Shown one piece after another: positions 33,234 through 41,902 of a DNA stretch of 64,000 nt (positions within the stretch are counted from its first letter, which is position 1; each line of letters opens with the position of its first letter). The DNA comes from JAHEKO01 sp965212505 (lineage in GTDB: Bacteria; Acidobacteriota; Thermoanaerobaculia; Multivoradales; JAHEKO01). The notes beneath the pieces were generated by a model. The model searched no databases and was not told where the DNA came from. It worked only from the letters and a program-made list of their open reading frames with translations. Location: contig OZ243123.1 in assembly GCA_965212505.1 (NCBI GenBank), positions 3,100,001-3,164,000 of the forward strand, given 5' to 3'. The position numbers and the translations under genes are program-made.

Positions 33234-34460
33234 GTGCACAAGTTTCAGGGAGTGGACTATCTAGATCTCGACGCTCACCTCAGCGACGAGGAGCGTCTCA
33301 TCCGCGACACGGTTCGCCAGTTCGTCGACGACAAAATCCTGCCGATCATCGAGGAATGTCATCGCGACGGCACCTTCCCGATGCAGGTGGTGCCGGAGAT
33401 GGCGAAGCTCGACCTGTTCGGCGCCAGCATCGACGACTACGGCCTGCCCGGTCTGAAGGGAACCGCCTACGGCATCATCATGCAGGAGCTCGAGCGTGGC
33501 GACTCGGGCCTGCGCAGCATGTGCTCGGTGCAGAGCAGCTTGGTGATGTATCCAATCTATGCCTTCGGTTCTCAGGAGCAGAAGGACCGCTGGATTCCGG
33601 CGCTCGCTTCGGGCGAGGCGATCGGATGTTTCGGCTTGACCGAGCCCGACTTCGGCTCGAACCCGGGCGGCATGCGGACCACCGCGCGTCGCGACGGCAA
33701 CGAGTGGGTGCTCAACGGAGCCAAACAGTGGATCACCAACGGCACCTTGGCGGCGGTCGCGGTGGTCTGGGCCAAGACAGAGGACGGCATTCGTGGCTTC
33801 CTGGTCGAGAAGGACACGCCGGGCTTCACCTCCACGAATCAGCACGGCAAGTTCTCGTTGCGGGCCTCGGTCACCTCCGAACTCGGCTTCCAGGACTGCC
33901 GCATTCCGGCTGACAACGTCCTGCCGAAGTCGGTCGGCCTCAAAAACGCCCTCATGTGCCTCAACCAGGCTCGCTACGGCATCGCCTGGGGCGCTTTGGG
34001 CGCCGCGATGGACTGCTACGACTGCGCCCTCAACTACTCCAAGGAGCGCATTCAGTTCGGCGGTCAGCCGATCGGCAGCCACCAGCTGGTGCAGGACAAG
34101 CTGGTCTGGATGGTCAGCGAGATCTCCAAGGGCCAGCTGCTCAACCTGCAGCTCTCACGCCTCAAGGACGAGGGCCGGCTGAAGCACTTCCACGTCTCGA
34201 TGGGCAAGCGAAACAACGTCTGGGTCGCACGCGAGAGCGCCAAGCTGGCGCGCGACATCCTGGGCGCCAACGGCATCGTCGACGACTATCCGGTGATCCG
34301 GCACATGCTCAACATCGAGTCGGTCTACACCTACGAGGGTACGCACGATATCCACGGCCTGGTGATCGGCGAGCGAGTCACCGGCATTCCGGCCTACAAC
34401 CCACCCGCGCAGAAGCCTGCGCCCAAGGCCGCAGCCGTCTCAGAGACGGCGGGAGACTGA
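33234..34460 (+). CDS. gcdH: Glutaryl-CoA dehydrogenase
   Basis: A 408-residue FAD enzyme that oxidises and decarboxylates glutaryl-CoA to crotonyl-CoA in lysine and tryptophan degradation. The sequence follows the family along its length: RSMCSVQSSLVMYPIYAFG, CFGLTEPDFGSNPGGMRT, KQWITNGTLAAVAVVWA, QHGKFSLRASVTSELG, ARYGIAWGALGAAMDC, and the catalytic Glu in YTYEGTHDIH. The GTG at 33234 is preceded by AGGAGG nine bases upstream. The RSMCSVQ segment distinguishes it from generic acyl-CoA dehydrogenases. It is followed after two bases by glpX in what appears to be a plus-strand operon glpX-dcd-DUF4388. Confidence 0.93.
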   Translation: MHKFQGVDYLDLDAHLSDEERLIRDTVRQFVDDKILPIIEECHRDGTFPMQVVPEMAKLDLFGASIDDYGLPGLKGTAYGIIMQELERGDSGLRSMCSVQSSLVMYPIYAFGSQEQKDRWIPALASGEAIGCFGLTEPDFGSNPGGMRTTARRDGNEWVLNGAKQWITNGTLAAVAVVWAKTEDGIRGFLVEKDTPGFTSTNQHGKFSLRASVTSELGFQDCRIPADNVLPKSVGLKNALMCLNQARYGIAWGALGAAMDCYDCALNYSKERIQFGGQPIGSHQLVQDKLVWMVSEISKGQLLNLQLSRLKDEGRLKHFHVSMGKRNNVWVARESAKLARDILGANGIVDDYPVIRHMLNIESVYTYEGTHDIHGLVIGERVTGIPAYNPPAQKPAPKAAAVSETAGD

Positions 34461-34461
34461 C

Positions 34462-35448
34462 ATGGCCCTCGACTGGGATTTTGAGCAGCACTTCATCCGC
34501 GTGACCGAGCGGGCCGCCGTAGAGGCCGCCAAGACGATGGGCTACGGCGACGGCAAGCACGCCGATCACCTGGCGGTCGAGGCGATGCGCGAAGAGCTCG
34601 ATCGGATCGACATGGCGGGTCGCGTCGTGATCGGCGAAGGCGAGCGGGACGAGGCGCCGATGCTCTACGTGGGCGAAGAGGTAGGGGCGCGCAAAGGGGA
34701 CGACTCGGCGCAAGGTGTCGACATCGCGGTCGACCCGCTCGAAGGGACAAACCTGTGCGCCACCGGTGCCGCCGGCGCTATCGCGGTGCTCGCCGCCGCG
34801 GAGAGCGGCGGGCTCCTCCACGCGCCCGACATCTACATGGACAAGATCGTGGTTGGGCCGACGGTTCGAGGCGCCAACGTGCACCTCGACGCACCGGTCG
34901 CCGAGAATCTGCGCAACATCGCCGACGCCTACGGACGCGATATCGACGAACTCACCATCGTCGTCTTGGAGCGCGACCGACACGAGCAGCTGATTCAGGA
35001 CATTCGCGACGCGGGCGCCCGCATTCGCCTGATCGGCGACGGCGACCTGTCGGCGGGAATCGAGGCGGCCATCCGCGGCTCGGGCGTCCACGCCGCCATG
35101 GGCGTCGGAGGCGCCCCCGAGGGGGTCATCACGGCGGCGGCGATGCGCTGCCTGGGAGGCGAAATCTACGCCCGCCTGGCACCGCTGACCGAGCAGCACC
35201 GCAAGCGCGTAGCCGAGGTCGGTATCGAAGATCCCGACCGCCTCTACACGGCCAAAGATCTGGCACCCGGAGAGCAGATCCTCTTCTCTGCAACGGGCGT
35301 CACAGGCAGCCGCATGTTGGGTGGCGTACGCTTCTTCGGCGGGGGGCACCGCACCTCCACCCTCTTCATGTCGTTGACGCAGCAGACGATTCGATTCGTC
35401 GACACCATCCACCGCGAAGATCTCGGCACTCCGGTCCTCTTCAGGTAG
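34462..35448 (+). CDS. glpX: Class II fructose-1,6-bisphosphatase GlpX
   Basis: A 328-residue phosphatase of gluconeogenesis (fructose 1,6-bisphosphate to fructose 6-phosphate). Mg2+/substrate blocks are VVIGEGERDEAPMLYVGEEV (about residues 53-72) and DPLEGTNLCATG near residue 90, with the C-terminal GGAPEGVITAAAMRCLGGEI. Length is normal for the class II family. Its stop shares a base with the start of dcd (TAGTG). The arrangement links gluconeogenesis to nucleotide biosynthesis without an obvious pathway reason. Confidence 0.96.
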   Translation: MALDWDFEQHFIRVTERAAVEAAKTMGYGDGKHADHLAVEAMREELDRIDMAGRVVIGEGERDEAPMLYVGEEVGARKGDDSAQGVDIAVDPLEGTNLCATGAAGAIAVLAAAESGGLLHAPDIYMDKIVVGPTVRGANVHLDAPVAENLRNIADAYGRDIDELTIVVLERDRHEQLIQDIRDAGARIRLIGDGDLSAGIEAAIRGSGVHAAMGVGGAPEGVITAAAMRCLGGEIYARLAPLTEQHRKRVAEVGIEDPDRLYTAKDLAPGEQILFSATGVTGSRMLGGVRFFGGGHRTSTLFMSLTQQTIRFVDTIHREDLGTPVLFR

Positions 35449-35936
35449 TGATCAAACCCGACCGGTGGATCCGCGCGTGGGGGCGGGACGGAGGCGCTGC
35501 GCCGTTCACCCCCGAACAGGTGAACTCCGCCAGCTACGACGTTCGGGTGAGCGACCACTGGATCTGTCCGACCCGCGATCCCGAGGAGTTTCGCGCGCCG
35601 CACATCAAACTGTTCCCGAACGAGGTGGTGCTCGCGTCGACCGTCGAGCGGGTGGTGATTCCGCGTGACGTCGCCTGTGACCTGAAACTCAAGTCGACGC
35701 TTGGCAGACTGTGGGTGAATCACTCCATGGCCGGCTGGTGCGACCCGGGCTTCGAGGGCACGATCACGCTCGAACTCCAGAACCTCGGGCCCGAGCCGTT
35801 CATCCTCGAAGCCGACCGACGGATCGCCCAACTCATCTTCATGTCGATGGACTCGGAGCCCGACGTCGCGTACGGCGAACCCGGCTCCGGCTCTCACTAC
35901 CAGGGCCAAGAGGGAACAACCCGGGCGCGCGGGTAG
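35448..35936 (+). CDS. dcd: dCTP deaminase (Dcd/DUT superfamily)
   Basis: A 162-residue trimeric-fold enzyme. The GTG at 35448 overlaps the glpX stop by one base and fixes the start; open frames further upstream are shadows. Signatures are VNSASYDVRVSDHW, DLKLKSTLGRLWVNHSMAGW, CDPGFEGTITLELQN with the catalytic Glu of TLEL, and ADRRIAQLIFM. Dcd deaminates dCTP to dUTP on the way to dTTP; the AGWxDPGFEG segment also occurs in bifunctional dCTP deaminase/dUTPase proteins, so dUMP may be the product. The protein is shorter than E. coli Dcd (193). Confidence 0.88.
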   Translation: MIKPDRWIRAWGRDGGAAPFTPEQVNSASYDVRVSDHWICPTRDPEEFRAPHIKLFPNEVVLASTVERVVIPRDVACDLKLKSTLGRLWVNHSMAGWCDPGFEGTITLELQNLGPEPFILEADRRIAQLIFMSMDSEPDVAYGEPGSGSHYQGQEGTTRARG

Positions 35937-35950
35937 CCCCGAGGCGGCGC

Positions 35951-37102
35951 ATGAGCATCACTGGCAATCTGAAGACGCTGGGCTTTACCGAGCTCCTCCA
36001 GTGGCTGTCGCAAGGCGTCAAGACGGGCGCCCTCGTGGTCACCAACGAGGGCATCGAGAAGCGCATCTTCTTCAAGGACGGCGCCATCACCTCGACCGCG
36101 TCGAGCAATCCGAAGGAGTACCTCGGTCATTTCCTGCTCAGTCACGGTCTGATCGACGAGGTGGTGCTCGCCAAAGCGATGGAGATGCAGTCTGAGAACC
36201 AGACCCTCCTGGGCAAGATTCTCGTCACCATCGGCGCCATCACCGAAGAGGACTTGAACCACATGCTGCGCCTGAAGGCCGAGGAGGGGCTGTACGAGAT
36301 CTTCCGCTGGCGTGAGGGCGAGTTCCGTTTCATCGATGGCGAGGAGCCCGAGTTCGCCATGATCCCGTTGGCGATCGACGTCACGCACCTGGTGCTCGAG
36401 GGGGTCCAACGGTTGGACGACTGGGAACGGATGCGCGGCCGCATCCCCTCGAATCAGGCGGTCCCCGTCACGGTCGGACCGATGGCTCCCGCGGAACCCG
36501 GCGACCGGATGGCCAAACGTATTCTCGAGTTGATCGACGACGATCGATCGATCGAGGAGATCGCCCTGCACGCGCACACCAGCGAGTACCAGGTCTGCCG
36601 CGCGCTCTTCCGTCAGCTCGAGCAGGGCACGCTCAAGGTCGTCCGACCGCGAGCGCTCGAGACGGGAGAGATTCAGACGGTCTCGGGCCAGGGCCAGGGT
36701 AAGGGCGAGGAGGTTGAGGTCGACAGCCTCGTCGCCGCCGGCAAGCGTCTGCTGGGAGCCGAGTCGTTCGAGCAGGCGCTGCGCAGGCTGCGCGCCGCGT
36801 TGAGCCTCGACCCAGACAACAAGGCGACCCAGTCGACCATACGTGACGCCGAAAAGGTGATCGAAGCGCGGCTGGCGACCGACGGCGTCCACATGACAGC
36901 GGTGCCGCACCTCGAGCGGTCCTTCGAAGATCTAGCGGACCTCCAGATCTCGCCACAGGAAGGCTTCATTCTGACCCGCATCAACGAGGCCTACGACATC
37001 AGGACGATCTTGAAGATCAGTCCGATGCCACAGCTCGACGCCCTGCTGACCTTCTGGCGCCTGCAGCAGGCTGGACACATCCGGCTCGACGTCGCCGGCT
37101 AG
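35951..37102 (+). CDS. DUF4388 domain protein
   Basis: A 383-residue cytoplasmic protein, second DUF4388 gene of the window. Residues about 1-150 match the PATAN/DUF4388 fold: MSITGNLKTLGFTELLQWLS, TGALVVTNEGIEKRIFFKDG, GHFLLSHGLIDEVVLAKAME, EIFRWREGEFRFIDGEEPEF. A helical middle region with TPR-like LLGAESFEQALRRLRAALSL and a C-terminal helix-turn-helix-like part (GFILTRINEAYDIRTILKIS) follow. ATG 35951 lies 14 bases after dcd. Its neighbour set (glpX, dcd) gives no function; signalling adaptor by family only. Confidence 0.85.
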   Translation: MSITGNLKTLGFTELLQWLSQGVKTGALVVTNEGIEKRIFFKDGAITSTASSNPKEYLGHFLLSHGLIDEVVLAKAMEMQSENQTLLGKILVTIGAITEEDLNHMLRLKAEEGLYEIFRWREGEFRFIDGEEPEFAMIPLAIDVTHLVLEGVQRLDDWERMRGRIPSNQAVPVTVGPMAPAEPGDRMAKRILELIDDDRSIEEIALHAHTSEYQVCRALFRQLEQGTLKVVRPRALETGEIQTVSGQGQGKGEEVEVDSLVAAGKRLLGAESFEQALRRLRAALSLDPDNKATQSTIRDAEKVIEARLATDGVHMTAVPHLERSFEDLADLQISPQEGFILTRINEAYDIRTILKISPMPQLDALLTFWRLQQAGHIRLDVAG

Positions 37103-37129
37103 CCCCTTTCTCCTCCCAACTCGAGACCG

Positions 37130-37744
37130 CTAGAGCCGCGGCTTCGAGACGTGCGGGTCGCCGCGAACCGCGAACCGTAGCGGCCACGCCGCCGCCTCGC
37201 CTGCATAGTCGACTCCGACACGCTGTGCCGCCGCGATTCGCCCAGACGCCACCGGCTCGCCCTCGACGAGGTACAGCTCCCGGCTTCGGAGCGAGCCGCC
37301 GTCGTGACGGCGATCGATCTCGAGAGCACCACAGAGCTTGCCCGGACCGCCCGCCACGTCACCAGCGCGCGGAGAGCGCGTCAGTCCACGGCGACGAACC
37401 ATCGACTCCTCCCCGGCGACCGGACTCGCCGCGCGAATCAGTACAGCCGTGCCCTCCCCCGCGTCTCCCGTCACGGTGTTGAAGCAGTGGTACATGCCGT
37501 AGATCAGAAAGACGTAGGCGATGCCGCCGGCTTCGAACAGCGGCGCGTTCCGCTTTGTCAGCCGGCCGTGCCAGGCATGACTCGCGCGGTCCCCCTCGCC
37601 CAGATACGCCTCGGTCTCGACGACGCGAGCCACCAGCCGCTCCCCGTCGACCCGCCGCACGAGGTAGCGGCCGAGGAGGTCACGAGCAACCTCTTCGCAA
37701 GGCCGCCGGTAGAAGGCAAGTGGAAGCGTCGTGAAGCGAGACAA
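37130..37744 (-). CDS. Alkyladenine DNA glycosylase (AAG/Mpg family)
   Basis: A 204-residue base-excision repair enzyme that removes 3-methyladenine, hypoxanthine and other damaged bases. Signatures include FYRRPCEEVARDLLGRYLVR, VETEAYLGEGDRASHAWHGR with the catalytic Glu, NAPLFEAGGIAYVFLIYGMY, GTAVLIRAASPV, GGPGKLCGAL. The start is uncertain: TTG 37744 gives a length like B. subtilis AAG, whereas the GTG at 37813 would overlap the GYD gene by 47 bases. No other DNA repair gene adjoins it. Confidence 0.9.
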   Translation of the reverse strand: MSRFTTLPLAFYRRPCEEVARDLLGRYLVRRVDGERLVARVVETEAYLGEGDRASHAWHGRLTKRNAPLFEAGGIAYVFLIYGMYHCFNTVTGDAGEGTAVLIRAASPVAGEESMVRRRGLTRSPRAGDVAGGPGKLCGALEIDRRHDGGSLRSRELYLVEGEPVASGRIAAAQRVGVDYAGEAAAWPLRFAVRGDPHVSKPRL

Positions 37745-37766
37745 CGTCCCGGGGACGAAGGACAGG

Positions 37767-38057
37767 CTAGTCGCCGGAGATGAGTTCCTGGGCCTCGACC
37801 CAGTCGAACGCACGCAGCGTCGTCGTGCGCACGTTGCCGCTCGCCCCCAGGTGCAGGAGGATCGATGCCGCCACCTCGTCGTTGGGAGCTTCCAGGATCA
37901 GCAGACCGTCGTGAGAGCCGATCGTCCAGTACTGAGAGACCACCCGCGCGCCCTGCTTCTCGGCAAATTCGTTGAAGCTGTCGGCGCGCTGTGGGGAGTC
38001 GCGGATGTTGCGGATGCCTTCGTCGGTGTAGTCGAGCAGGATGATGAAGGTCGCCAT
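37767..38057 (-). CDS. GYD-domain protein (ferredoxin-like fold)
   Basis: A 96-residue protein of the GYD/YCII-like dimeric alpha-beta barrel superfamily: MATFIILLDYTDEGIRNIRD, RVVSQYWTIGSHDGLLILEA, LGASGNVRTTTLRAF. These small proteins are widespread and of unestablished role; the histidine of the family's IGSHDG segment is visible. Located between the glycosylase and a hydrolase on the minus strand, 18 bases from the latter's stop, probably the same transcript. Confidence 0.85.
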   Translation of the reverse strand: MATFIILLDYTDEGIRNIRDSPQRADSFNEFAEKQGARVVSQYWTIGSHDGLLILEAPNDEVAASILLHLGASGNVRTTTLRAFDWVEAQELISGD

Positions 38058-38074
38058 GGGGCGATCCTAGCCGA

Positions 38075-39085
38075 TCATTCGGGTCGAACGACGTTTTGTC
38101 GCAGCCAATCGAGCATGAGGTCGTGGTAGCCCGAGGCGAACGGGGGCCGACGACCGTCGCCGTGGTGGCCGCTCCCCCACAGGCGGATGCCGTGTCCGGC
38201 GTCCGGAAAGAGCTCGACTCGCCCCTGTCGATTGCCCGCGTTCTCGAACGACTCCCGCCAGGCGGCGACCGACTCATCGGGAGGGGCCTGCCGGTCTTGA
38301 CCACCGAAGAGCACGAGTACCGGCACGTCGATTCGCTCGGCGAGGGGCCTCGGATCCCAGCCCGCCACCCACTCCCAGTTCTGTCGCCCCGCCTCGGTCG
38401 ACGGGAAGATACGGTCGAGGCGAACGTGTTCGAACCAGGCGCGCGAGCGGCTCGCTTCGATCGCCGCCTCCGCGCCGGACCGACCCTCTCCGCTGCCCAG
38501 GTAGCCCATGTAGACGTCGACAAGCTCCAGCGCCTCGGCTACGTCCGTCTCGCTGAAGCCGGCATGCTCCAGCGCCACCCGGTAGGAGTAGACCTCCGAC
38601 TCGTAGGGCGAGACTCCGCCCCCGGAGATGATCAGCATGAAGGCGATGTGCTCGCTGAGCTCGGTAGCGCGCACCGCCACCCAGCCCGCCTGGCTGACAC
38701 CCCAGAAACCGATCCGCGACGGATCGATCTCCGGTCGAGATCGCAGATAGTCGAGCGCGGTGACAGCGTCACGCGCCAGATCCTCGAGGGAAGCACTCAA
38801 CCACGAGCCGCCCGAGCCGCCCGTGCCCCGCTTGTCGAAACGCAAACTCGCCAGCCCGATCTCGGCGAACTGCTCGGCGTAGGGTGCAGCCCCTTCGCGC
38901 GTCGTCGGCCCCGAGCCGTGCAAGAAGACCACCGCCGGATGCGGTCCCTCCCCCGCCGGCAGCCGAACCGTGCCTTCCAACGTGACGTCTCCATTGGTGA
39001 GCTGAACCTCTTCCTCAGCCACGGCGAGCGCGCTCACCAGAGACAGGGCGAAGCAGACGAGGATCACCCGTGCAGGAATATCCAT
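38075..39085 (-). CDS. Secreted alpha/beta hydrolase (dienelactone hydrolase/prolyl-oligopeptidase-like)
   Basis: A 336-residue hydrolase. ATG 39085 opens a signal peptide (MDIPARVILVCFALSLVSALAVA); ATG 39103 is possible. The fold is given by AVVFLHGSGPTTREGAAPYA (oxyanion HGSG), RFDKRGTGGSGGSW, the nucleophile elbow IGFWGVSQAGWVAV (G-V-S-Q-A-G), acid residue in VPVLVLFGGQDRQAPP and His in LFPDAGHGIRL. This is a YitV/BAAT-like esterase or peptidase; natural substrate unknown. The frame above 39085 stays open to 39511 but carries no signal peptide or family sequence. Confidence 0.88.
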   Translation of the reverse strand: MDIPARVILVCFALSLVSALAVAEEEVQLTNGDVTLEGTVRLPAGEGPHPAVVFLHGSGPTTREGAAPYAEQFAEIGLASLRFDKRGTGGSGGSWLSASLEDLARDAVTALDYLRSRPEIDPSRIGFWGVSQAGWVAVRATELSEHIAFMLIISGGGVSPYESEVYSYRVALEHAGFSETDVAEALELVDVYMGYLGSGEGRSGAEAAIEASRSRAWFEHVRLDRIFPSTEAGRQNWEWVAGWDPRPLAERIDVPVLVLFGGQDRQAPPDESVAAWRESFENAGNRQGRVELFPDAGHGIRLWGSGHHGDGRRPPFASGYHDLMLDWLRQNVVRPE

Positions 39086-39528
39086 GCCTTCAAGACTACC
39101 CATCGACTGAGAGGTTACAGACTCTCCAGCCAGCCCCCGCTCTCCTTCGTTGAAGATCCGCTTGCGAGCGGCCTCGCGACCGGGGCAACCGATGCCAGTG
39201 CTTCCGAGCCGAACTCGACCATCCGCCGCCGATCGTTCTCGGCTTCCAGGTAGGGCCAAACCTGCCGGGGCGCCATTTTGAGCCCCGGGCGGAGGCATCG
39301 CAAAAGGCTGTGCTCTCGCGGTCGCCCAGAGCCAGTCGTGCTCGATCACTGCCTGCAGACACGGTCCTTGGGCGCTCGTGCCGTACGTGGATCCGCCCGG
39401 TAGCGGCGGCAGCGGCCTGCCGGTCGCCGGCTCTCCGAATCGGTCACAGGAACGTAAGCGGTGGCCAGGCCGCCCGAAAGCCTTGCCTCTCGCATCAAAG
39501 AGGAGAACCAACGGCCAAATGACGACCG
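39086..39528. other. Gap of about 440 bases without a recognisable gene
   Basis: Between the hydrolase start and the dacB stop I find no protein family, RNA gene or repeat. A minus-strand frame in register with the hydrolase stays open from 39511, but the residues (for example LRSCDRFGEPATGRPLPPLP) match nothing I know and have no upstream ribosome binding site that I trust. It may be an untranslated leader, a decayed gene, or an N-terminal extension. Confidence 0.4.
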
Positions 39529-41010
39529 TTAGCCGTGATCGATGAGCGCCTGGATGATCCGATCCTGAGTTCGGCGCGCCTCCCAGGCGCTGCGGGACCG
39601 GTTCTGGAGGATCGAGAAGGCGTACATCTTCCCGGAGAGCGCCCGTGCATAGCCGGAAAGGGCCGAAACCGCGCGCAGGGTACCGGTCTTCGCCCGGACC
39701 GCGCCGGCGTAGGGCGGGTCGGCGAGACGCTCGTCCCAGCGCCCGTTGTCGCTCCCGCTCGGCGGCAGCGAGTCGATGAACTCTTCGGAAAGGGGGTGGT
39801 GGTACATGTGGACGAGTAGCCGCGTCAGCTGCCGCGGACTGAACCGATTGTTACGGCTCATCCCCGAGCCGTCCTCCATCCGGTAGCTGGCCGAGGGGAT
39901 ACCGACCCGTTCGAGAAAGTCGGCGACCACCTCGCGGCCACCCTCCCAGCTGCCCTCGGTGCAGACCTCCGCCCCCAGGAGTTTGAGCAGCGCCTCGGCG
40001 TAGAAGTTCTGGCTCCGGTGGTTGATGACCTCGATGGTCGACAGCAGATCGCTCCGGTGCACGGTGAGCGGCCGCCAGCGCCCGGCCGGCAGGTTCGCAA
40101 CCGGCAGAATTCGGCCGTCGAGGGCTACCCCCTCATCTGCCAGCGCCTTGCGCAGCGCGGCACCGAAGTAGCGCTGCGGATCGGGAACCGTGATCCACGC
40201 CTCCACCGGCCGTGCGTTGCGATAGACCTGACCGGAGACCAGCACCTCCTCGCTGTCGGGCGCCCGGAAGACATTCACTTGATGGCGACGCACCGACGAG
40301 GTAGTTCGAGCCTGGTTGAGGACTCGGACGACCGGTACATCGGGCACGACCTCGACCCGAGCGGGGCGCCCCGAGGCGGTCCCGGGCAGCACCCGAACGA
40401 GCAGGCAGTTGTCGCTGAAGGAGAGTGCATCGACGGGCGCCTCGTACCAGCGATGCAGCTGATCGCGAGGCCAGTCGGGGTGCACTCGTTCTTCGTCGAA
40501 AAGGCCGTTGGCCAGATAGAGGTCGCCGCTGATCGCCTCCGCTCCCTGCTCCCGAATCTGCCGGGCCCACTTGCGGAAGACCGCCAGCGGGTCCCCGCCG
40601 TGATGACGCCCTGAGATGTTCGGATCGCCTCCGGCGATCACTCCGAGATCTCCGATCAGGGCGTCGCCCACTCGGAAGCCGCGCACCATGACGTGCGTCT
40701 CGTACAGATAGTCGGGGCCGAGCGTGTCGAGCGCCGCGGCGGTCGTAAACAGCTTGGTGTTCGAGGCGGCGATGCGCGGCCGATCCGGCTCGACCTCGAT
40801 GACCGTCTCGCCGGTCACCACGTCGACGACGTGCAGACCGAACTCGGGCGCGACTCGTGTCGCGACACGAATCGGGTCCGCGAGAACCTGAGTGAGGGAG
40901 TTGGCGCCGGCGGGAAGGGTGGCGGTCGCCGCCGCCAGAAGCAGCGGGGCGATACCGCGGAAAACGGCCTTACTGGCCGCTACCCTCGAGGAACCGGAAG
41001 AAGTCGCCAT
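39529..41010 (-). CDS. dacB: D-alanyl-D-alanine carboxypeptidase/endopeptidase (PBP4, DacB)
   Basis: A 493-residue S13-family penicillin-binding protein. Motifs are SxxK at S83 (ASNTKLF), SxN in HRSQNFYAEALL, and KTG in VRAKTGTLRAVS; DGSGMSRNNRFSP matches the DGSGLSR box near the active site. The enzyme trims and cleaves peptide cross-links in peptidoglycan. ATG 41010 is chosen over 41055; it gives a short hydrophobic N-terminus (IAPLLLAAATATLPAGA) acting as signal peptide. The start overlaps the hflC stop by 41 bases. Confidence 0.93.
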   Translation of the reverse strand: MATSSGSSRVAASKAVFRGIAPLLLAAATATLPAGANSLTQVLADPIRVATRVAPEFGLHVVDVVTGETVIEVEPDRPRIAASNTKLFTTAAALDTLGPDYLYETHVMVRGFRVGDALIGDLGVIAGGDPNISGRHHGGDPLAVFRKWARQIREQGAEAISGDLYLANGLFDEERVHPDWPRDQLHRWYEAPVDALSFSDNCLLVRVLPGTASGRPARVEVVPDVPVVRVLNQARTTSSVRRHQVNVFRAPDSEEVLVSGQVYRNARPVEAWITVPDPQRYFGAALRKALADEGVALDGRILPVANLPAGRWRPLTVHRSDLLSTIEVINHRSQNFYAEALLKLLGAEVCTEGSWEGGREVVADFLERVGIPSASYRMEDGSGMSRNNRFSPRQLTRLLVHMYHHPLSEEFIDSLPPSGSDNGRWDERLADPPYAGAVRAKTGTLRAVSALSGYARALSGKMYAFSILQNRSRSAWEARRTQDRIIQALIDHG

Positions 41011-41902
41011 CAGTGGAGAGGAGCAGCCGCGTTTCGGCGTCGACCGTCCGCTCAAAGGTCTCCATGGTCTTCAGGAACTCGTAGAACCGGCGCGAGTCCG
41101 CCGACTGATTGTAGGCACGTGCGTAGACCTCGGTCGCCTCGGCGTCCGCTCGACCGCGGATCTCCTCGGCAAGCCGGTAGGCCTCCGACTGAATGCGCTG
41201 GAAGTCGCGCTCCATGTTGCCGCGAATCTCGGCGCTCTCACCCTGACCCTGGGAACGGAAGCGGTCCGAGATACGGGTCCGCTCGGAGATCATCCGGTTG
41301 AAGACGTCGTCCAGAACCTGGCGACCGTAGTTGATGCGCTTGAACTGGACGTCGAGGATCTCGATCCCCAGATCGGTGGTACGCGGCTTGGCCGCGGAGA
41401 GGATCTCGTTGCGAATCTGCTCCCGGCCGATCTCGATCGACTCGAGTTGAATGTCGGGGTCGGAGGCCGCGTCGCTCTCTTGCGCCTGTCGATTGGTCGA
41501 GCGAATCACCTCGAGCAACTCATGTTTGGCGATCGCGTTGCGGGTCTCGCCGTCCAAGATGTCGTCGAGTCGCGACTGGGCGCCCTGTTCGTTGCGAAGG
41601 CGCTGGAAGAAGAGCAACGGATCGGTAATGCGCCAGCGTGCGTAGGTGTCGACCAGAATGAAAACCTTGTCCTTGGTCGGCAGCTCCGCGACGTCGCCCT
41701 CCCACTCGAGGAACCGGCGGTCGAAGCGGTGCTCGACCTGAACCATCGGGAGCTTGAAATGCAGCCCCGGCTTGGTAATCGGGTCCCCGACGGGCTCACC
41801 GAACTGGGTCAGAATCACCTGCTCGTATTCGTTGACTACGAAGACCGCACCGCTCATCAGGAAGAGCACCAGAAGAGCGACACCGATAAAGAGAGCGCGC
41901 AT
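40970..41902 (-). CDS. hflC: Protease modulator HflC (SPFH domain)
   Basis: A 310-residue membrane protein with one N-terminal helix (MRALFIGVALLVLFLMSGAV) and an SPFH/band-7 domain. HflC forms a large periplasmic cage with HflK around the protease FtsH in E. coli. The family's VDTYARWRITDPLLFFQRL and the helical GRADAEATEVYARAYNQSA region are plain. Start overlaps the hflK stop by one base (TAATG), so the two are coupled. Function by family is secure; FtsH is not in the window. Confidence 0.95.
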   Translation of the reverse strand: MRALFIGVALLVLFLMSGAVFVVNEYEQVILTQFGEPVGDPITKPGLHFKLPMVQVEHRFDRRFLEWEGDVAELPTKDKVFILVDTYARWRITDPLLFFQRLRNEQGAQSRLDDILDGETRNAIAKHELLEVIRSTNRQAQESDAASDPDIQLESIEIGREQIRNEILSAAKPRTTDLGIEILDVQFKRINYGRQVLDDVFNRMISERTRISDRFRSQGQGESAEIRGNMERDFQRIQSEAYRLAEEIRGRADAEATEVYARAYNQSADSRRFYEFLKTMETFERTVDAETRLLLSTDGDFFRFLEGSGQ

